A program made the position numbers and the translations under genes. A stretch of 64,000 nt of DNA from Enterococcus wangshanyuanii (GTDB taxonomy: Bacteria > Bacillota > Bacilli > Lactobacillales > Enterococcaceae): assembly GCF_002197645.1 (NCBI RefSeq), contig NZ_CP021874.1, positions 2,542,001 through 2,606,000 of the forward strand, read 5' to 3'. The notes below the pieces were generated by a model. The model saw only the letters and a program-made list of their open reading frames with translations, made no database searches and had not been told where the DNA came from. Below, one piece after another: positions 35,845-44,065 of this stretch (position 1 is its first letter; the number at the start of each line of letters is the position of its first letter).

Positions 35845-38436
35845 TTGAAAAGCAAATTAAATCAGCTGCTTCACTGGATGAAAGAGCATAGTCTATTATT
35901 GAAATTGATTTTTCTTGGTTCGGTGTTGATTTTTGTTGCGAACCAAGTGACACATATCGTACAAGGAATGACGTGGCAAGATGTGTTTCACACGATGGGA
36001 CAGCAAAATCGGTTCCGTCTGTTAGGGATGATCTTAGCAGGGATGATCGGGGTATTGCCGATGCTGCTCTATGATCTAGTCGTTGTCAATGTGCTTGAAG
36101 ATCAGGGGAAGCCAAAGATGAATCGCTGGGAATGGTTTGTTTCTGCTTGGGTCACAAATACGATCAATAATCTTGCTGGTTTCGGCGGGGTTGTTGGCGC
36201 GACGCTGCGGGCTAATTTTTACGGCAAGGATGCTTCTCGAAAAAAAGTCGTTGCTACGGTTTCTAAAGTGGCATTGTTCATGATTTCTGGTTTATCCATT
36301 TTATCGTTTATTGCATTTATTGATGTTTTTTTTATTCGACCGGATAGCTTGTTTCGAGAATATTGGGTGTGGCTGCTTGCCGGAAGCTTGATTGCACCAG
36401 CATTATTTTTCTTTACTCAATTAAAAAAATATACATTGTTTAAGGATTTTTTCCCGAAGGGTATTTTTCTTTTATTTGGTGCTTCATTAGGACAATGGCT
36501 AGGTGCGATGTTTGTCTTTTTGAGTGTTGGCGCATTGATGCAGGTCAAGGTTTCATTGGTTTCTGTGTATCCGATGTTTGTGATTGCGACATTGATAGGG
36601 ATGCTGACGATGGTGCCAGGTGGTATGGGAACTTTTGATGTATTGATGATCTTAGGTCTGTCTCAACTTGGTGTAAGTCAATCGACAGCGGTTGTGTGGC
36701 TGATTTTTTATCGTTTATTTTATTATGTATTGCCATTTATCACGGGAATTCTTTTATTTGTCCATCAAACAGGTGTGAAAATCAATCGTTTCCTTGATAA
36801 TCTGCCGCAGGTCTTTTCACAAAAAGTGGCGCATTTTATTCTGGTGATTGCCCTTTATTTTGCAGGGATCATGATGGTTTTACTATCTACGATCACGAAT
36901 CTGTCGAATGTCAGTCGGTTATTTAAGTTTTTATTGCCGTTTTCTTTTGATTTTTTAGATCAAACGTTTAATATGCTGATTGGCTTTTTATTGCTGGGAT
37001 TGGCTCGAGGAATTTCTATGAAGGTGAAAAAAGCATACTGGCCGACGATTGGTTTGTTGATTTTCGGAATTATCAATACGATTTCTAGAACAGCTTCGTG
37101 GCAGTTGATTTTGGTTTATCTTGTGATTCTGTCTGCTGTATTTTTGGCAAGAAAAGAATTTTATCGGGAAAAATTTGTTTATTCTTGGGGTGCACTAGCT
37201 TTAGATGGGGTATTGTTTAGTTTTCTCTTTATTATTTATGCAGTGGCCGGATACTATAGCTCACATCCGGATAAGACGGGCCCTTTGCCGCATATGTTTT
37301 TATTGTTTCCATCAGACGATGTTTGGTTTTCAGGACTGATCGGGTTAGGGATCTCAATGATTGGTTTGATTACACTGTATCAATATTTAGCGGACACTTC
37401 TATGCGTTTGGGAGAACCTTTTGAAGAAGAGCGATTGACTCAACTGATCCATAAATATGGCGGTACAGAAGGCAGTCATCTCCTTTATTTAAAAAATTAT
37501 GAGTACTTTTACTATCAGGAAGATAATCAAGACGAAGTATTATTTGCCTATCAGATTAAAGCGAATAAATGTTTTATTTTAGGCGATCCAATCGGTAATG
37601 AGCAAAAGTGGGCGCAAGCAACGCTGGCATTTATGGATGCGGCGGATCTACTTGGTTATCAGGCAGCCTTTTATCGAACCAGTGAGAAATATACGATGAT
37701 TCTACATGACTTAGGCTTCAACTTCATGAAAGTAGGAGAAGAAGGGCTGGTTGATTTGTCTTCTTCTGATTTGACTCCGATGTCCTTAGCAACGAACAGC
37801 ATGGAACTGCAGCATTTATCTAATTTGGGTTATACATTTACAATGTACCATGAGCCGATATCTGAGGAACTATTTCAAGCATTGGCCAACGTTTCTGAAG
37901 AATGGTTAGGCAGTCAAGGAGAACGAAATTTTGTCGGAGGCAGCTTTGATCGAGAGTATTTGTCATTGAGTGATGTGGGCATCGTAAGAAATGCTCATCA
38001 TGAAGTCGTTGGTTTTATTACAGCAAAACCAATTCAGCCGATGCATAAGATTTCTTATGATCTTTTACGTTATTCTAACGAGGCGCCAGAGCATTTGACT
38101 GATTTTATCCTGACTCATTTTATTTCAGAATATCGAAAACAGGGTTATCAACTGATCGATTTAGGTACAGCGCCGCTTTCAAATGTGGGAGAAACGAAAT
38201 ATTCATTTTTAGAAGAGCGTTTGGTCAATATTTTTTATAAGTATGGCGATCAGGTCTATGGTTTCAAGAATACAAGAACTGAAAAAGAACCTTACGTTAG
38301 TCATTGGGAAGCACGATATTATGCGTACTCGAAACAAAGCAATGTGCTCTTTGCATGTGTCCAGTTAGCATTATTGGTTGAGCGAGGGAAAGGAGAGAAA
38401 GTTTCCCTTGTCGAAGAAGCAATGATTATTTCGTAA
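35845..38436 (+). CDS. mprF: Phosphatidylglycerol lysyltransferase MprF
   Basis: The 863-residue membrane protein adds lysine (or another amino acid) from charged tRNA to phosphatidylglycerol and flips the product outward. This lowers surface charge and protects from cationic peptides and daptomycin. About 14 membrane segments occupy residues 1-510. The C-terminal synthase domain (about 530-850) has TEGSHLLYLKNYEYFY, FILGDPIGN and DLGTAPLSN. Start is TTG with a GGCGGTG site, in frame with the family N-terminus. Enterococci may have two mprF genes; only one is in this window. Confidence 0.95.
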   Translation: MKSKLNQLLHWMKEHSLLLKLIFLGSVLIFVANQVTHIVQGMTWQDVFHTMGQQNRFRLLGMILAGMIGVLPMLLYDLVVVNVLEDQGKPKMNRWEWFVSAWVTNTINNLAGFGGVVGATLRANFYGKDASRKKVVATVSKVALFMISGLSILSFIAFIDVFFIRPDSLFREYWVWLLAGSLIAPALFFFTQLKKYTLFKDFFPKGIFLLFGASLGQWLGAMFVFLSVGALMQVKVSLVSVYPMFVIATLIGMLTMVPGGMGTFDVLMILGLSQLGVSQSTAVVWLIFYRLFYYVLPFITGILLFVHQTGVKINRFLDNLPQVFSQKVAHFILVIALYFAGIMMVLLSTITNLSNVSRLFKFLLPFSFDFLDQTFNMLIGFLLLGLARGISMKVKKAYWPTIGLLIFGIINTISRTASWQLILVYLVILSAVFLARKEFYREKFVYSWGALALDGVLFSFLFIIYAVAGYYSSHPDKTGPLPHMFLLFPSDDVWFSGLIGLGISMIGLITLYQYLADTSMRLGEPFEEERLTQLIHKYGGTEGSHLLYLKNYEYFYYQEDNQDEVLFAYQIKANKCFILGDPIGNEQKWAQATLAFMDAADLLGYQAAFYRTSEKYTMILHDLGFNFMKVGEEGLVDLSSSDLTPMSLATNSMELQHLSNLGYTFTMYHEPISEELFQALANVSEEWLGSQGERNFVGGSFDREYLSLSDVGIVRNAHHEVVGFITAKPIQPMHKISYDLLRYSNEAPEHLTDFILTHFISEYRKQGYQLIDLGTAPLSNVGETKYSFLEERLVNIFYKYGDQVYGFKNTRTEKEPYVSHWEARYYAYSKQSNVLFACVQLALLVERGKGEKVSLVEEAMIIS

Positions 38437-38440
38437 TAGG

Positions 38441-38486
38441 AAAGCCGAAGACGACTTTTATAGGTGATGTCTTTGGCTTTTTTTTA
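38441..38486 (+). terminator. Terminator after mprF
   Basis: A 12-bp stem, AAAGCCGAAGAC with GTCTTTGGCTTT (one G-T pair), is followed by a T run. Confidence 0.9.
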
Positions 38487-38595
38487 TCTCATAAAAGACA
38501 GAGGTCAAAATAATCCTTTTCCATTTTCAGTCTTAAGTACGACTAGTAAAAATGATAGAATAGCGTATAATAATTAAAAAAGGAGGTTTTTTAAG

Positions 38596-38928
38596 ATGGT
38601 CATAGAGCAAGTAAAAGTACGCACAAAGGCGGAACTAATTACCGCATTGGATAAGAAAATCGATGAAATAATCGTTGAGGGTGATTTTACCCAAATTGTT
38701 GCAGAAATAAAAAAAGGACAGCTAAATGATACGGAATCAATTGGATTTGCTATCGGTAGCGGAGGCAGTGGTGTGTTATTTGAGTATGGCATTAGTAAGC
38801 TGATGGAAGTGTTTGATTTGGCTTCAAAAGAAGATAAAAAACTCCGCCGGCAAATTGAACGTTTATATACGATCAAATATCTTAAGCCGGATGCATTTTT
38901 ATTACGTTTAAAGCAATTGGATTATTAA
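38596..38928 (+). CDS. Small protein of unknown function
   Basis: The 110-residue protein begins after a strong AAGGAGG site. It is mostly charged, with a central Gly-rich hydrophobic patch (IGFAIGSGGSGVLFEYG, about 49-65). The C-terminal part is basic (DKKLRRQIERLYTIKYL). No family is recognised, and no signal peptide is evident. It stands between mprF and the nucleoside hydrolase gene. Confidence 0.7.
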   Translation: MVIEQVKVRTKAELITALDKKIDEIIVEGDFTQIVAEIKKGQLNDTESIGFAIGSGGSGVLFEYGISKLMEVFDLASKEDKKLRRQIERLYTIKYLKPDAFLLRLKQLDY

Positions 38929-39061
38929 GAATAGAAAGAGATGGGAGGCAGATACGTTTTTGTTTCCTGTTTTTTATACAAAAAGGAGTACTTTGGTCAA
39001 GTTAAGGATATTTGGGAGAAGGTCTTGATGAAGCCAAAGGCTAAAGGAAGGACAAGGTAGA

Positions 39062-39985
39062 GTGAATAAAAAAAGAAAAATCATTATCGATACGGATCCA
39101 GGGATCGACGATGCAGTAGCGATTGCAGCTGCGCTGTTTGATGAAAGGTTGGATGTAAAATTATTTACGACTGTTTCTGGAAATGTCAGTGTAGATAAGG
39201 TGACCAAAAATTTGCTTAAGTTGTTGGCATTTTGGGATAAAGAGGTTCCTGTTGCGATCGGTTCAAACCGTCCTTTGCTTCGTGAAGCGATCGACGCGAG
39301 TGAAATTCACGGGAGCACAGGAATGGATGGTTATGAATTTACAGAGTCCAAATATGAATTGCTGACGAAAAATCATGCAGTGATCGATATGTATAAGGCT
39401 TTGATGGAAACAAAGGAAAAGACAACGATCGTTGCGATTGGACCATTGACGAACGTCGCGTTGCTGCTAAGAATGTATCCAGAATGTACTGAAAGAATCG
39501 GAGAACTTGTCTTGATGGGTGGATCTTTGGCAAGAGGAAATACCGGTGTCCTTTCAGAGTTCAATATTGCAGCAGATCCGGAAGCTGCTAAGATTGTTTT
39601 TGAGAGTGGATTACCCTTGACGATGGTTGGTTTGGATGTTGGTGAAAAAGCGTTGATCTCAGCTGCAGACTGCAAGAAGCTTAAAAAGATGAATAAGACA
39701 GGAGAGATGATCGATCAGCTGTTTCAAAGCTACCGTAGCGGCAATTTGGATGTAGGGCTGCATATGTATGATGGCTGTGCGATTGCTTACTTACTGGCAC
39801 CAGAAATGTTTGATGTGCGAGAAACCTATGTGGCAGTGGAAACACAAGGTGCACTGACTGCTGGTGCGACATTGGTTGATTTGAATGGCTATTTAGGAAA
39901 AACTGCGAACTGCCGTGTTTGTGTGGACTTAGATAGTGGTCAGTTTAAACAATGGTTTTTTGATACGATAGGGAAATGTATTTAA
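39062..39985 (+). CDS. Ribonucleoside hydrolase (RihC-like)
   Basis: The 307-residue enzyme hydrolyses ribonucleosides to base and ribose. It carries the family's calcium-binding motif DTDPGIDDA near residue 10 and LMGGSLARGN around 157. At the C-terminal active-site position, where many family members have HD, the sequence reads HMYDGCAIAYL. Substrate range is therefore uncertain. The start is GTG at 39062 with AAGGTAG upstream. A terminator follows. Confidence 0.9.
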   Translation: MNKKRKIIIDTDPGIDDAVAIAAALFDERLDVKLFTTVSGNVSVDKVTKNLLKLLAFWDKEVPVAIGSNRPLLREAIDASEIHGSTGMDGYEFTESKYELLTKNHAVIDMYKALMETKEKTTIVAIGPLTNVALLLRMYPECTERIGELVLMGGSLARGNTGVLSEFNIAADPEAAKIVFESGLPLTMVGLDVGEKALISAADCKKLKKMNKTGEMIDQLFQSYRSGNLDVGLHMYDGCAIAYLLAPEMFDVRETYVAVETQGALTAGATLVDLNGYLGKTANCRVCVDLDSGQFKQWFFDTIGKCI

Positions 39986-40031
39986 AGAAAGAGAAGCACC
40001 TGATTTTAGGTTCTGGTTTTTTAAGAATTAT

Positions 40032-40073
40032 AGTCCGAGAAAAAACTGTGTTCTAGTTTTTCTCGGACTTTTT
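40032..40073. terminator. Terminator after the nucleoside hydrolase gene
   Basis: A 15-bp perfect stem (40032-40046 with 40055-40069) is followed by T. The convergent DUF4260 gene ends nearby. Confidence 0.9.
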
Positions 40074-40080
40074 AATGCAT

Positions 40081-40422
40081 TCATTGCAAATGAGTATGGT
40101 GAAAGCTATCTAGATACTTCAATCCGTAGCCTAGGGAACGATCCATAAAAATATGAATAAAAAGGATCAACGATGACATCAGCAAGAATGAAGAATCGAA
40201 AGAAAGACCTAATGCAAGCAGTATCGTTGGTAATAGTAAATGGTGAACAAGGTTGTAGACATAAGCACCCAATTGATTACCAAAAAGATAGCCAATCATC
40301 GATAGATCAGGTACAAATAGAAAAATTAAAAGAGATATCCAGCTAAATTTAAAGATAGAAAAGTAGAAGAATAAAGCAATTAAAAAGAGACTGATAGATT
40401 CAAGTTTCAGAATAAGCTTCAT
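40081..40422 (-). CDS. DUF4260 family membrane protein
   Basis: The 113-residue protein has about four membrane segments and ends with the family pattern MDRSLGYGLKYLDSFHHTHL. Its function is not known. The start ATG directly abuts the MerR stop (TAAATG) and uses a GAGGAGG site within the MerR gene, so the two form an operon. Confidence 0.85.
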   Translation of the reverse strand: MKLILKLESISLFLIALFFYFSIFKFSWISLLIFLFVPDLSMIGYLFGNQLGAYVYNLVHHLLLPTILLALGLSFDSSFLLMSSLILFIHIFMDRSLGYGLKYLDSFHHTHLQ

Positions 40423-40830
40423 TTAGAATTCCTCCTCAAATAATGCTAAGCGTTGAATGATTTCATTTTCTTCATTCGGGTTATTTTTACCAACAATACT
40501 TTTGATATCAACTAAAATATCGACAGCTTTTGTTAAAAATGCTAATTTATCCTGGCTTATTTGGATGTATCGCTCTAAAAAGTACAGGGTTTCTTCCTTA
40601 CATGCAAGACTAGTATCTTGCCGTTTTATATCCATCAACATTTTTATTTCATTCAATGGAATGGCTAAAAGTTTGAGCTTCAAAATGAATCTAAGATCTT
40701 TTAATTCTTGTTCTGTATAATGCCTATAGCCGTTCGTATTTCTGTCAGGTGTCAGTAAGCCCATCGTTTCATAATATCTTATTGTTTCTTTCTTGACCCC
40801 TGTAAGTTTGGATAGTTCATTTATTTTCAT
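40423..40830 (-). CDS. MerR family regulator
   Basis: The 135-residue protein has an N-terminal MerR helix-turn-helix with LSKLTGVKKETIRYYETMGLL, then a dimerising coiled coil. It lacks a cysteine-rich metal loop, so an organic or redox signal is more likely. GGAGG places the start at ATG 40830; the frame opens further upstream. Its promoter has the 19-bp spacer that MerR regulators remodel. Confidence 0.92.
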   Translation of the reverse strand: MKINELSKLTGVKKETIRYYETMGLLTPDRNTNGYRHYTEQELKDLRFILKLKLLAIPLNEIKMLMDIKRQDTSLACKEETLYFLERYIQISQDKLAFLTKAVDILVDIKSIVGKNNPNEENEIIQRLALFEEEF

Positions 40831-40859
40831 ATGAAGACCTCCTGTTTTCCTATACAAAA

Positions 40860-40890
40860 AGGATAACATTGAAGTGAACTATAGAGTCAA
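40860..40890 (-). promoter_or_regulatory. MerR-type promoter with 19-bp spacer
   Basis: On the minus strand, TTGACT (40885-40890), 19 bp and TATCCT (40860-40865). The spacer contains CTATAGTTCACTTCAATG, a partial inverted repeat like other MerR-controlled promoters. Confidence 0.8.
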
Positions 40891-41290
40891 GGGGAAATAG
40901 TATCTAAAGGTTTATGAGTAGTTAAGCATTTGACGGATCTAGCTCATTGATTCACTAATTCTCATTAAGAAGATAAAAAACACGAGAATGCAATTTCATA
41001 TTTTATACACATTTTTAGTATTCATTTCAAATTATTCACAAAGTAGATTGAAATAGTTTTCTTTTAATTAGGTTTAACTCGCTAAGAGATTTTTAATCGG
41101 TTAGAATGATCTTATTTTTAAGCTAAAAGCATTGATTTATGTTATTAAATGACTTAATATAAATAGTGAAATGATGAACAAATACTTTTATTTAATAAAC
41201 AGTATTGAGTAAAAAAGTAGTACTTTATTTTAAAAGTACTTGTTCACTATTTTTCAAGCGAATAGCTGTATTTGATTTAGGAGGATAATC
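40891..41290. other. AT-rich intergenic region before the flavoprotein gene
   Basis: About 400 bp hold no coding frame. An inverted repeat, AGTACTTT (41219-41226) with 41233-41240, lies 50-70 bp before the start of the flavoprotein gene and could be an operator. No clear Rex or FNR consensus was found. Confidence 0.4.
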
Positions 41291-42814
41291 ATGAAAAAAA
41301 ACAAAATGAAATCTGTTTTTGTGGGGTTAACAATGGTTCTAGCATTGAGTGCATGTGGAGGAGGTAGCTCTTCAACAAGTAAATCTAGCACAGAAAAAAG
41401 CACAGGAAGTTCGATTGAAGCGAATTCTGGTGCTTCTGCACAAGAATACACAGATCCATCAAAACTAAAAGATGAATATGATGTTGTTATTGTCGGTGCT
41501 GGTGGCGCGGGTATGGCAGCAGCGTTGTCTGCAAAAGATGCTGGTATGAATCCAGTCATTCTTGAAAAATTACCAGTTGCAGGCGGCAATACTTTGAAAT
41601 CTTCAGGTGGAATGAATGCTTCAGAGACAAAATTTCAAAAAGAACAAAAAATCGAAGATAGTAATCAATCATTTTTTGATGATACGTTAAAAGGTGGAAA
41701 AGGTACTAATGATCAAGAGTTACTACATTATTTAGTAGATCATTCTGCTTCGGCTATTGATTGGCTGGATTCTATGGGAATTACTCTAGACAACATTAGT
41801 TATAGTGGCGGTGCCAGTCAGAAGCGTATTCACAGACCACATGATGGAGGCGCAGTCGGCACTTATTTAGTAGACGGTTTGATTAAAAATATTCACGAGA
41901 ATGAAATCCCATTATTTGTAAACACTGATGTGGTAAAAATAAATGAAAAGAATGGTCAAGTTACAGGCGTAACTGCTAAAGTGAATGGGGAAGAGAAAGT
42001 CATTTCAGGAAAAGCAGTCGTTGTGACAACTGGTGGTTTTGGCGCTAATGAAGAAATGATCGAAAAATATCGTCCAGATCTAAAAGGTTATGTCAGCACG
42101 AATTCAGAAGGAAGTACAGGAGACGGTATCAAAATGATCGAGTCACTTGGAGGCGCAGTTGTTGATATGGAGCAAATTCAAGTGCATCCAACAGTTGTTC
42201 AAAAAACAGGTATGCTTATTAGCGAAACAGTACGTGGTGAAGGTGCCATTCTTGTAAATCAACAAGGTGAGCGTTTCTACAATGAACTTGAGACACGTGA
42301 TAATGTTTCTGCGGCGATCACTGGACTTCCAGAGCACTATGCTTATTTGATATTTGATTCAGAATTGGCAAAACGTGCTAAACAAGTTGATTTCTATAAA
42401 GAGCAAGACGTAGTCATTGAAGGAAAAACAATTGAGGAATTAGCTGGAAAAATCGATGTAGATGCTAAGACATTGGAAAATACAGTAGATACATGGAACA
42501 AATCAGTAGAAAGTCAATCAGATACTGCATTTGAACGTAAAACAGCAATGGATTATGATTTAACAAAAGGGCCATTTTATGCAATTAAAATTGCACCAGG
42601 AATCCATCATACGATGGGTGGCGTGAAAATCAATACAGATGCGCAAGTAGAAAAAGAAGATGGCTCTGTGATCAAAGGATTATATGCTGCTGGTGAAGTT
42701 ACTGGCGGAATTCATGGGCAAAATAGAATTGGCGGGAACGCTGTTGCAGATATTATAGTGTTTGGACGTCAAGCAGGTACACAATCAGCGAAATTTGCTG
42801 AAGAGACTAAATAG
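41291..42814 (+). CDS. Lipoprotein flavocytochrome-c-type fumarate reductase flavoprotein
   Basis: The 507-residue protein has a lipoprotein signal (lipobox LSAC, Cys near 22), a Ser-rich linker and a FAD-binding core with VIVGAGGAGMAAA (about 65-78). Active-site regions of the fumarate reductase/urocanate reductase group are present (HRPHDGGAVG, SETVRGEGAILV, GIHGQNRIGGNAV). Its outer-surface position suggests extracellular reduction of fumarate or a similar acceptor. No FMN-binding domain is seen, though SGASAQ in the linker resembles the short motif used for covalent flavin attachment. AGGAGG precedes the ATG. Confidence 0.9.
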   Translation: MKKNKMKSVFVGLTMVLALSACGGGSSSTSKSSTEKSTGSSIEANSGASAQEYTDPSKLKDEYDVVIVGAGGAGMAAALSAKDAGMNPVILEKLPVAGGNTLKSSGGMNASETKFQKEQKIEDSNQSFFDDTLKGGKGTNDQELLHYLVDHSASAIDWLDSMGITLDNISYSGGASQKRIHRPHDGGAVGTYLVDGLIKNIHENEIPLFVNTDVVKINEKNGQVTGVTAKVNGEEKVISGKAVVVTTGGFGANEEMIEKYRPDLKGYVSTNSEGSTGDGIKMIESLGGAVVDMEQIQVHPTVVQKTGMLISETVRGEGAILVNQQGERFYNELETRDNVSAAITGLPEHYAYLIFDSELAKRAKQVDFYKEQDVVIEGKTIEELAGKIDVDAKTLENTVDTWNKSVESQSDTAFERKTAMDYDLTKGPFYAIKIAPGIHHTMGGVKINTDAQVEKEDGSVIKGLYAAGEVTGGIHGQNRIGGNAVADIIVFGRQAGTQSAKFAEETK

Positions 42815-42847
42815 AACTAGATTAAACAAAATAATTGTTGTAATGAG

Positions 42848-42877
42848 AAGAGCTGGTAATCAAACCAGCTCTTTTTT
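42848..42877 (+). terminator. Terminator after the flavoprotein gene
   Basis: A 10-bp stem, AAGAGCTGGT with ACCAGCTCTT, has a 6-nt loop and is followed by T. Confidence 0.9.
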
Positions 42878-43065
42878 GTTTGCGGTTAGACGAAAGAAAT
42901 CCTGGTGTTTTTTCATATATGTTTACATGGGAGAATAGCTAAAAGGGTAAGTTTCTCTCATAAATAACCATACTTGGAGAAATAATTTGAGAAAAATAAT
43001 CGTCTTTTTGTGTTAAAATAATAAAAAAACGTATTCAATAAAATTCAAAAGGAGAGATGAACAAA

Positions 43066-43368
43066 ATGGCAGGTGATAGAATTAAATTATCCCCACAAGA
43101 ACTGAGAACTTCTGCAACAAAATATACAGATGGTTCTAACCAAGTAAATGACATTTTACAAAAATTACAATCAGAACAAGATACGATTCAAGGAAACTGG
43201 GAGGGTTCAGGTTTTGATAGTTTCAATGATCAATTTGCTGCATTAAAACCAAAAGTAGGCGAGTTTGCAGAGCTTTTAGAACAAATCAATAAACAATTAA
43301 ACGAAGTTGCTCAAATCATGGAAGAAACAGATCAAAATATTTCTTCTGCGATTGGTCGTGGACTATAA
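43066..43368 (+). CDS. esxA: WXG100 family protein EsxA
   Basis: The 100-residue protein has the WXG100 length and central WEG motif (GNWEGSGFDSF, near 42), between two amphipathic helices. It is a substrate and helper of type VII secretion (T7SS). In-frame ATGs lie at 43057 and 43066; 43066 gives the family start (MAGDRIKLSPQEL). No EssA/B/C or YukD genes are present in this window, so it depends on machinery encoded elsewhere. Confidence 0.93.
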   Translation: MAGDRIKLSPQELRTSATKYTDGSNQVNDILQKLQSEQDTIQGNWEGSGFDSFNDQFAALKPKVGEFAELLEQINKQLNEVAQIMEETDQNISSAIGRGL

Positions 43369-43440
43369 AATGAGAGGAATTGGAGGGTTTGTTTCTAGGT
43401 CTTTTCAATCAATTATAATATAGATAAAGGTGGCTTTCAT

Positions 43441-43692
43441 ATGGCAAATATAGCTTCAGATATAGGAGCTGCTGCAGGAGCAGTAGCGGGTGTCAGTGCA
43501 GTTTCGATTTCCGGCGGACAACAAGTAACATTAAGTACAAGTAATATTAACAGCATGACACAAGGCGCTGAAATCAGTAACCAGTTAATTTCTAATTTAT
43601 CACAGCTCATTGAATGCGTGAAGGAACAAAGTCAAACGTTTCCCAAAATAGCTGAGATCATCGCAATTGAAGATAGTAAGATTAAATTTTGA
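43441..43692 (+). CDS. TIGR04197/DUF3130 T7SS protein, Lap1-like
   Basis: The 83-residue helical protein resembles the TIGR04197 (SACOL2603) family, which overlaps DUF3130. In streptococci, Lap1-type proteins of this family bind the LXG toxin helical region and guide it to the T7SS. AAAGGTGG precedes the ATG. It lies between esxA and the LXG gene, as expected. Confidence 0.87.
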   Translation: MANIASDIGAAAGAVAGVSAVSISGGQQVTLSTSNINSMTQGAEISNQLISNLSQLIECVKEQSQTFPKIAEIIAIEDSKIKF

Positions 43693-43703
43693 GGAGTTCT
43701 ATC

Positions 43704-44065
43704 ATGGAAAAAATAGAAATGAACAAGAGAGGGCAACTTATAATCGTTTGATTCTTGAAAAAGAAAATAGTGTTGATGATCTTAGTCATGACCAACGCAA
43801 AATAGAAGATAGTTTACATAATTTAAATGAGGAGTTACACAGAGGGTATCGATCATTAGCAATGATCTTAGAAAAAGACCATCAGGATGGTTCTTCAGAA
43901 AGGTATCGCATGATACAAAAAAACGAAGATCAAGAACATTTTTTTAAACGACAATTACAAGAAATAGAAAATCAATTGCTTGAAGGGTATCACGATCAGC
44001 GGAAAAAAATTGAGAAAGAGACAGAACAACTTTACAAAAAAAGGAGTGAAATTCCTTGGGATTAA
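43704..44065 (+). CDS. Lap2-like (DUF3958) T7SS protein with apparent frameshift near start
   Basis: A 106-residue charged coiled-coil frame (NRNEQERATY to KKRSEIPWD) is open through to 44065, but it has no good start. A well-placed GAGGAG and ATG at 43704 lie in another frame and stop after 15 codons. Adding one A to the A6 tract at 43708-43713 would join them. Either an assembly error, a real mutation or slippage at the A tract is possible. The protein fits the DUF3958/Lap2 type, which together with Lap1 forms the targeting complex for LXG toxins. Its end overlaps the LXG start. Confidence 0.65.

Noticed and set aside
43708..43713. Programmed -1 ribosomal frameshift in the Lap2-like gene
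   Set aside because: The phase of the A tract does not form a standard X-XXY-YYZ site and no downstream pseudoknot is evident; a simple one-base loss or slippage is simpler.
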